Assembly: GCA_033032175.1 (NCBI GenBank)
Contig: CM065314.1
Location: forward strand, 496,001 to 560,000
DNA length: 64,000 bases
Direction of reading: 5' to 3'
From: Saturnia japonica
Taxonomy: Eukaryota > Arthropoda > Insecta > Lepidoptera > Saturniidae
How positions within the stretch are numbered: position 1 is the stretch's first letter; each line of letters opens with the position of its first letter. Positions 56,816 to 64,000 of the stretch are shown one piece after another. A program made the translations under genes and the position numbers. The notes beneath the pieces were generated by a model. That model did no database searches, was not told the DNA's origin, and saw only the letters and a program-made list of their open reading frames with translations.

Positions 56816-58899
56816 ATTTATCTTAAAAACAGACAAAACCAATTCTTCGAAATTATTTGGCGATAATTATACAAATTTATTCATTTCTTTTTGTAATTGT
56901 CGATAATTCTCAATACCTGCATTATAACTCCTAAAAACAACAATAAAGTTCGAAATTTGAATGTTTATTTATTTAATCAATTCGCGTGAATTTGTTTTTT
57001 TTTTGTAAGCCTTTTGACGCACGATCTTTTTTAACGACAATATATAATGCAGTTACTTTTTGTATGAAAACCAGTTGTGTCTTAACCTCCTTGTAAAATG
57101 GCCGAACGTGACTCGAAGATTAATGCAGGCTAAAGCGCATCTATGATTTGATTGGGTCAGTTGAGATTTCTAGTATAATGTTTGCGGTTGTAACTGTCGA
57201 ACATCATCGCCTGTTCTGGATTTATCAGCAGATAACGCGTATTCATGAGTAAACTTTTATGATAAATGCATTGAAGAAAGATTCTTTGGTTCACCCACCG
57301 CGTCATACTTATAAGTGTTTGTTTTAAATTATTGCGTTTGTCAAGTTCATGAATTTCTTTGTTATTTATAAGATGTCGCGGTTAAAATGATATGAAGTAA
57401 TGACAAGCCTATGCATAAGCAATGATAGGATAAAGTCGTGAATATGTTTGCAATTTACAATTAACATCTGGGGCTACACCCCGTGAAATGATTGATAATG
57501 TATAGACGATGAATTGATGATGTCGCCGAACATGAAATATTGGTAAAAAAATTTAAAGGTATCACGGCAAAGTGATTATACTGTACCTGATGGTGAGAAC
57601 AGTGTAATCCAACAGTGGGATCTACAATCCATTGTCAGTTGCCGCTGTCATACCGGTCTGCTGTAATATCCATTCAAGTGCTTGAAGGAATCCATATAAG
57701 AAGAAGGACAGTTCCACAGCTTCACAGTACGGCAAATATCTTTGCCGTATTATCATACGTATTAAACTTATACAAAACTACAAAACTATACACAATGATA
57801 CAAAATTGTAGAGAAATAGAATAATAATATTATATGAATAATACAAATCGAATAAATGGTATCCAAGTTTGTAAAATCGACTTAAACTCCATTAAGGCTT
57901 TTCAAGTTACTTACATTTGAGTTTGTCAGTTTTATCTACGAATTTAAATTAGACGCATTACTGATGCGGCTCTGTAGGTTCTCCCTACTAATAAGTGTCG
58001 AATGTTCTGATTAGCTAAACTCTCACTATAATCAAACACACTTGATTTTGATTTTGACTCAGTAAAACGAAATCACTGTTTATTGACACTATGTGTTGAG
58101 TCTAAAATATGCGCAAAAAAACCGGGTCTGATAACAGCAGTTCCAGTCACCCAATTAATTTGAATTTATTTTCGTTGGACGGTAATACATAAGACCTTTT
58201 TTATTTACTTGTTCAAGGGTCTTCAGATGGTTTTTGTCCTTTACTTTTATGCAAATTAGGGTTGTCGAGAAAAACAAGGTCATTCAGCATATGTCATTAT
58301 ACCTATGTTAAATCGCTTTTATTTATTAACACCTTTATATTTATTTATTTGTGCCAGTATTTGGCGTAAACCTACATTTCATAAATCACAAAGAGACAAT
58401 ATACACATCACATTTAGCATGTAAGCTTAACGTGCAAGCATCTTAGATCACATTGTAACTTAAAGTCAAGTGATATTGTGGTGAAATACTAACATATAAA
58501 GTACAAAAACAATTTTTTATTTATTTATTAACACAATCAGTTTTCCACACGGAAAACATCCGATCTCAAATAAAACCGTAAACAATTTTGGATCTAACTG
58601 CAAACAATTTTCGTTTAGCTGTTTTTTGATATTATACATTTTTAAAAAAAATCAAACAATGGACAAATAACGTGATGCAAACAAAAATCCCACATGATAT
58701 AAAATTGTATAGAAATATATCGATTGAGTCATTTCTATTGGTTTTATGTTAATCATTAAAATAATTGAATTAGTCATTAAACTGAACATTGTGACGTCAA
58801 TCGTTTCTAGTACATATCTAATGAATATAGTCTGCGTTGATAGGGGAAATATTTAACTTAATTCTGCTCACACCCCTACAGTAAACTTAGAAGATAGTA
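56816..58899. other. Intronic, one repeat-like patch
   Basis: 57575-57740 (acctgatggtgagaac, gttccacagcttcacagtac) resembles a lepidopteran LINE/SINE fragment, single copy here. The rest shows no feature. A CRE-like tgacgtca lies at about 58792. Confidence 0.35.
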
Positions 58900-59165
58900 C
58901 ATTATTTTGGCGATAAGAAAGTCTCTATAAGTTTTTACATTAGCATGGCATATCAATCCTTACGAACAAATGCTATTTCATCATAAAGACAATTTCATGA
59001 TGTTAAACTTAACCCTTTATAGCATGTTATTGGGACACATAGTTTAGGAGATAATTGAAAAATAATAATTTGTACTTACGGGAAGGGATGTTCTGTGATT
59101 ATGATGGGCGATGGCGATGTCTTTCGTATAAAATTGACACGTGTAAAACCATAGGGCACAGCTAG
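58900..59165 (+). repeat. Dispersed element, family L, copy 2
   Basis: Collinear with 43860-44117: atcaatccttacgaac, tcataaagacaatttcatga, atagcatgttattgggacac, cgtataaaattgacacgtgt and catagggcacagCTAG|T. Non-coding; the minus-strand ORF at 59076-59282 is a by-product. Confidence 0.6.
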
Positions 59166-59423
59166 TAAGTTATATACGTCAACTAAGAGTATGTTTAAAA
59201 AATTACGTAAACGGTTTACTGAAAAATTATATAGAGGAAACACAAAATACAAGAAATCGCTTTTTAACGTGGACAATAACAACGAAGTAGTAATAAAAAA
59301 GATTAATGATTTATTATATTTTTCGTAAAATTACAAACAGTTTTGATGATATTTTAAAGTTTGTGTATAAATACGAGGAACTATTAATGCGAATAAACAC
59401 TGCATATCTGATATGATACTAAA

Positions 59424-59698
59424 ATAATATTGCATCACTAGCCTAGTGGTCGTAAGAGCAACTGCTATGCTCAAGGTCCTGGGTTTGATTCCCAGGTCGA
59501 GCAAAGTGTTTTTGGGTTTTTCTATAAAATTCTCAGTAGCAGCTCGGAGTTTGGCTTTACGCCCGATTAATGGCAATAGGTTCGCCCCCTATTACATGGG
59601 ATCTAAAAACATATTCGGCGAAATGCGGGCATACATTAGTACACCTCTACCTAACCCTTCGGGGATACAGGCGTGATGGTATGCATGTATAATATTGC
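59424..59698 (+). mobile_element. tRNA-derived SINE, family A, intact copy with TSD
   Basis: The element at 59434-59688 is flanked by an exact 10-bp duplication, ataatattgc (59424-59433 and 59689-59698). Head: actagcctagtggtcgtaag and gggtttgattcccagg. Body: attctcagtagcagctcgga and tggcaataggttcgccccct. Tail: cggggatacaggcgtgatgg. The cleanest family A copy, useful as its reference. Confidence 0.92.
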
Positions 59699-62600
59699 TA
59701 ACATTATAAAAAATTGGTATGATGTTAAAATGATATATTCAATGGGTAATTTTCTATATGACTATTTCAAAAGCAGTTTTAAAAATAAAATGTCTCCCCT
59801 AACCCATATCTAGTTGCGCGTCACGTATATCGCCGGATCCTTGGCCTGGCTGATGCAGCGATATCTCGCAAGGCCGACTTCTAACCTCGCCTCTACGCAG
59901 CTCGCATCCAAATCTGAATGAATCACATTTTTGTAGTTCATTCCACGGATGTGCAAGGTTAATTATATTTCACTCTTGATGTCGCTCGTGTTTATTCGTC
60001 CCTACGTTCATGCATTACTTGTTGATGGATTACAGATAGATAGATACACAACAGTAATACAAAAAACTCAACAAGTCACGGCCAATTACAGAAAACTACA
60101 CTTAACCTGAACCACAATATTTTTTACTTATAATACTTCGCATATTAAAATTAAAAGTCTTTAATCTTATAAATATTTAAGACCATCATGTAACATTATA
60201 TGGCAATATAATATGTAATTTAATAAATGTAATAAAATGTACTGGAAATGTACGCCCAAATTTGTTTTCTTTGTATTTAACCAATATTGTCATAAAATTA
60301 CGTAGGTATCTAATTGTAAAAAAAAAAAATCTTACATGCTGCGATCTGAAATGCAGAGGATGATATACTATTGTGAAACAAATTCAAGTTTTCAAAGTAG
60401 AGTAGAAAGACATAAGAAAATAAAGGCCCATAATATAACCGTTTAAGAAACGACCATCACAACCACATAATTAACACATTTCTCTCAAACCTATAAATAT
60501 AACGCCATTGAAGCTAGGTCAAATGTAAATGAGCTACCTGCTACAGAACAAATTACACTTAGAATATTATCTATAAACAGCAGCTGACAGCAATGGCATT
60601 GGTGCTGATGGCGTGTCGCTAAATTGTGCTGTTTTTTCATAAGAATCATCTATTTTAATTATTTTAGAGATCAATAGATGTGGCGGAACAAAAGTCTCAC
60701 TTCACAATAAATTGAATTGTATAGATCCTTAATGTATATAGAAATTAGCCGTCACCACCTATCGATCCTGTCTAGTATCTAATTCTAGACAATAATAAAC
60801 TTATTTATCAGTTTATGCACTTTTTGATTTTTGTTTCTGCAACTGACAAAAACAACGAATGACAAAAAACAAATGAAGCTCAAGTTTTTCTCTAAGGGTA
60901 TATAAATAAAAATTATCTCATCTTTTGAAAGATATGTCGAATAAGTAATTCTGTTAAATCAGTGAAGCTCGGATATAGTCAAAAATAACTTTAAACATTA
61001 ATCTGCAATTCTATCTTTGCTAGTTTTATATAGTATACTAGGATTATTAAATGCTCTCTCTTCTGTGTTAATTGTAGCAGAACCCTCGACGATATCAGCA
61101 ATTTAAGCTTCATCGATATTGAATCAATGAATATCACCTGCTATTAAAGGACATCCTTACTGAATGCCACACAAACCTTCAACAGAGACCTTTTTTAAAC
61201 GATTTAATGCACTTCCTATTTTATGTTTAACAATGGAGCTGATGAAATATTTATGACCAACTTCGTAACTATAATAAGTAACAGTAAATACATATCGGTA
61301 TTGGTAGTATATAGTGGGTTATGCTTTTCTCCATTTATTTTATATTTATGGTTAGTTTTCTATCTCATTGTTGTTTGTAACAATGTGATTGACCATGGCC
61401 GTGAAATAATTGATCAGTGTATTGAAGAGCAATGCAATAGTGTGCTTCTATCATTGATGAGCGTAACGATAGGATTAAATTTAAGCTAAAAATCTAATGA
61501 AACACTAGTGCATGTTAGGATATTCATACAGCTATTTGTTGCTTTAAGTTTCTAACTTCAGCTTATGCAATTAATGAATCACTCTTTGTAACGATTTAAG
61601 AGTAAAGAAGTTTCACCAACCTTACATATTATACATTTTAAACAGACTATATCTATCTCGCTTAAGCAAAAGTTAAAACTTACATCATTCTATCTCTTTC
61701 TATCGCATTATTAACAATTTATCATAAAGATGTGTCGTTCATTATTGGCCGCACAAGGCTGCTATGTATGAATGGTTATAATAATAATATTTATGTGGAC
61801 ATACATGCATTTGTATATTGTGTAGTGGCTTGTCAGTCAAGGCGTCACGATTTGGGCAGTGCAGCTGGCAATGGTTTTAAGTACGTGATCTTTGTGCATT
61901 ATTATCAGTTCTCTGTCAAACAGCCTTTCAGGGTTAGGCTACTGCAATTTGTAAACTTTTCGCTTTTGGAAATAATTCACCTACTTAATTTACAATAGTC
62001 TCTCTTCTAAAGCGTGATGCAATAAAAACTGTATCTTTTTCTATTTCTATAGAAACATTCTTTATACGAAATACACTTTTACATATAATTTTTGTTGTGT
62101 GAAACAATAGAGTATCATCATTACCTTTAAAACTTAAGTTTGTAGTAATCTCTTTTTTTTTTTTTAATAGCACTATGATCATAGTTTGTCCCGTCACATT
62201 CAAAATAGTCGAACTGTATAAAAAGAAGTGAATTTCGACTTGTACAAGTAATAAGATTGTTTAAACTATATAATTTCCTTTGAATTTTTTGCTACCTATC
62301 TTTATGTTATGTAGTACGTAGTTTTTGCAGAACTAGATTGATTTTTGCAAAACTCTTTGCTGTAAATTTTGTTGCGGAAGATCTGGTTACTTTAACTACA
62401 GGGGATTGTTCGAGCGCCATGTCTGGCTTTAGTGTATCAACCAGTCGAAGGTCTCATGCTTACATGATTCGGAATCACCTCTTGTATATTATATAGCGAA
62501 TTAGTTGAACTTCATTTGGGTTTGCTAATATAAAGCTATCTTCTCCCGCTGGAACCTCATGTATTGGATAAATAGTATTACTGTACAGTGTCAAAGTACC

Positions 62601-63106
62601 ATGCGCTAAACAGAGGTCATTTTGTCGAGTAAAAAATTAAAATCTGTTAAAACAATTAAGGAAAAAAATAAAGCGAGTGAAAAAATTACGAGCTCCAGGC
62701 TCGTCGCTAGTCGAGTCTGTAATGGCTTTAACAAGAAATCCTTGACTCTGATCACAATTATACGGACACTTTGCATCACACTTGACACCGTTGTGTTTGC
62801 GACGCAGTGATTACATGATAACGTGATTATCCTTGGAATATATTATCAGTCTGGGAACATTAGAATAGGTAGAGAGTTTTTTAGGACATTGCCAGAGTAG
62901 GGTAGTTAGTAGACCAGCATACCTAAGGAGATAAACCCGCCACTGTCTCGCCATTCGGAATCAGCCAGCTTATGCTCATCTTTGCCACCAAGAGCCACCG
63001 CTGCACTTTTTAGACTCTTCATATACAGGTACAGGTTGAGCCGTAAGTGAGGACTTGATTAATACGAGACAGGCAATTGCCATTTCCGCCGAAGCATATA
63101 TAGTGC
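59699..63106. other. Intronic, no gene confirmed
   Basis: No matched repeats. An 88-codon ORF at 61223-61489 contains two hydrophobic stretches (about residues 24-56) followed by a short charged segment, but I cannot assign it. The ORF at 61732-61998 and the antiparallel pair at 62606-62810 also lack domains. A pyrimidine tract with ag at 62151-62171 resembles a splice acceptor; no exon could be built from it. Confidence 0.35.
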
Positions 63107-63385
63107 TTTTCTCAAACATGCATGGAAATATTGGCATTGTTTTCGAAAAAAGAAAACGCGAAGTAAATAATTTACGGACAAAGACAATCAAATGCATTTC
63201 AGGAGCGTTTTTTGAATTTGGAACATTACAACGCTCTAGCAATGTTGTATGAAACGGCGTGCTGGGGTTATTAAATACTCTTTGATTGGATCTCTTTTAT
63301 CATTCTTGGCATGCCCGTAAATTCAATATTTCGCGTGTTCTTTTTTCAAAAATAATGACAATATTTCCATGCATGTTTGAGAAAA
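63107..63385. repeat. Long inverted repeat (hairpin-forming), 71-bp arms
   Basis: Left arm 63107-63177 (ttttctcaaacatgcatgga ... aatttacgg) pairs with the right arm 63315-63385 (ccgtaaattcaatatttcgc ... catgtttgagaaaa) with about 8 mismatches in 71 positions. The spacer is 137 bp. Weak similarity (catatat) continues outside both arms. It could be a foldback/MITE-type element or a local inverted duplication. No target duplication was identified. The overlapping short ORFs on both strands (62976-63252) are unassigned. Confidence 0.8.
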
Positions 63386-64000
63386 AAAACTTATCGATAT
63401 ATGGTACCATATCCAAGCTTAAACAAAAACTGAAATACTTATCTTAAAATTATATCGTGTGTACCTATAGTATTAAACCTCTATGTGTGCCATAAAATAT
63501 GCATTTTCAATTTCCGTGTTTTTCATTTGCAGTACTTATATAAACGCTATTGACTTAAAATTATTTAGTTAAATTTAACTACCGAAATATGGAAAGATTG
63601 ATACAACTATTAATAATATTATTAAGTTTAATGTAATAGAAATATGTTTTTGTACATTAAATAATTTTCTATATTAAATTAGTAATTCTATACATAGTTA
63701 TAAATTTTTTGCTCTAATGGCTGCCATTGATGTGTGTAAGGAATTCAGTAATTACTATGATAACATAGATAATTACTTGTTATTGCCTCATCTCGTTCAA
63801 CTCGAATTTATTATATTTTATTTCTCGGGTTTAGATAAATAGTGTTAAACGTAATTTTTAGTTTGCTTGGATAAAGAATTATGTAATATTATAACTTTAA
63901 TAAGCAACCGTTTTACTTAACTAAGTACCAAATGGATAATCCAAAGCAATATAATATTTTTTAAGAAGTAATTAACTTGCTAATAATAACAATATAATTA
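63386..64000. other. AT-rich, no feature recognised
   Basis: Ends the window in AT-rich sequence without ORFs or matched repeats. Confidence 0.45.

Larger units (their letters stand above)
31057..64000 (+). other. Presumed long intron of the ETS gene
   Basis: Starts with a consensus donor (GTAAGT, 31057-31062). I looked for the remaining ETS segment (a tryptophan-glycine pair and the RYYY recognition-helix signature) on the plus strand and did not find it. The acceptor therefore probably lies beyond the window, making the intron more than 32.9 kb. The whole right half carries no other gene I would call. A missed small exon is possible because the search was by eye. Confidence 0.6.

Noticed and set aside
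1..64000. CRISPR arrays, operons, phage or plasmid features
   Set aside because: No regularly spaced direct repeats and no bacterial-type gene organisation; the window is clearly an insect nuclear genome.

Overview
This is an AT-rich eukaryotic window that reads as lepidopteran (moth or butterfly) genomic DNA. Three things point that way: several dispersed repeat families I recognise as typical of Lepidoptera (elements ending in ...CACAGCTAG|T, tRNA-headed SINEs, CR1/Jockey/RTE LINE fragments, a mariner relic); the spacing of exon and intron; and the lack of operons or dense coding. I see no bacterial, viral or organellar content.

Only one host gene is convincingly present: a plus-strand ETS-family transcription factor of the ELF3/ELF5/EHF (ESE) type. 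Its first coding exon lies at 30137-31056. It encodes a Pointed (PNT/SAM) domain, an acidic serine-rich linker, an AT-hook and the first half of the ETS domain, then stops at a clean GTAAGT splice donor. I could not find the exon with the second half of the ETS domain before position 64000. The right half of the window is therefore probably one first intron of more than 32.9 kb. A GC-rich 5' leader (about 29905-30136) with an overlapping upstream ORF precedes the start codon.

Layout. 1-29,300 is a graveyard of transposable elements: 3' ends of CR1-like and other LINEs, RTE C-terminal fragments, tRNA-derived SINEs, a Jockey-type LINE inserted inside a SINE with a target-site duplication, Helitron-like elements of two main families, and a mariner fragment. 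22,150-26,210 is a nested cluster in which a 527-bp terminal-inverted-repeat element sits inside a Helitron-like element. 29,282-29,579 is an intact SINE just upstream of the ETS gene. 31,057-64,000 is the presumed intron. It has fewer repeats than the left half, long stretches with no recognised repeat (31.9-36.8 kb, 44.7-52.6 kb), several small GC-rich islands that could be regulatory, and near the end a 71-bp-arm inverted repeat.

The best second-look items are the nested insertions that can be dated against each other, the two short element families sharing the Helitron TC...CTRR|T signature, the ETS domain that has lost its first conserved tryptophan, the GC island with X-box and ETS-site matches at about 39.2 kb, and the long hairpin at 63.1-63.4 kb. 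I found no evidence of a wholly new biological system, and most small ORFs look like chance or transposon debris.
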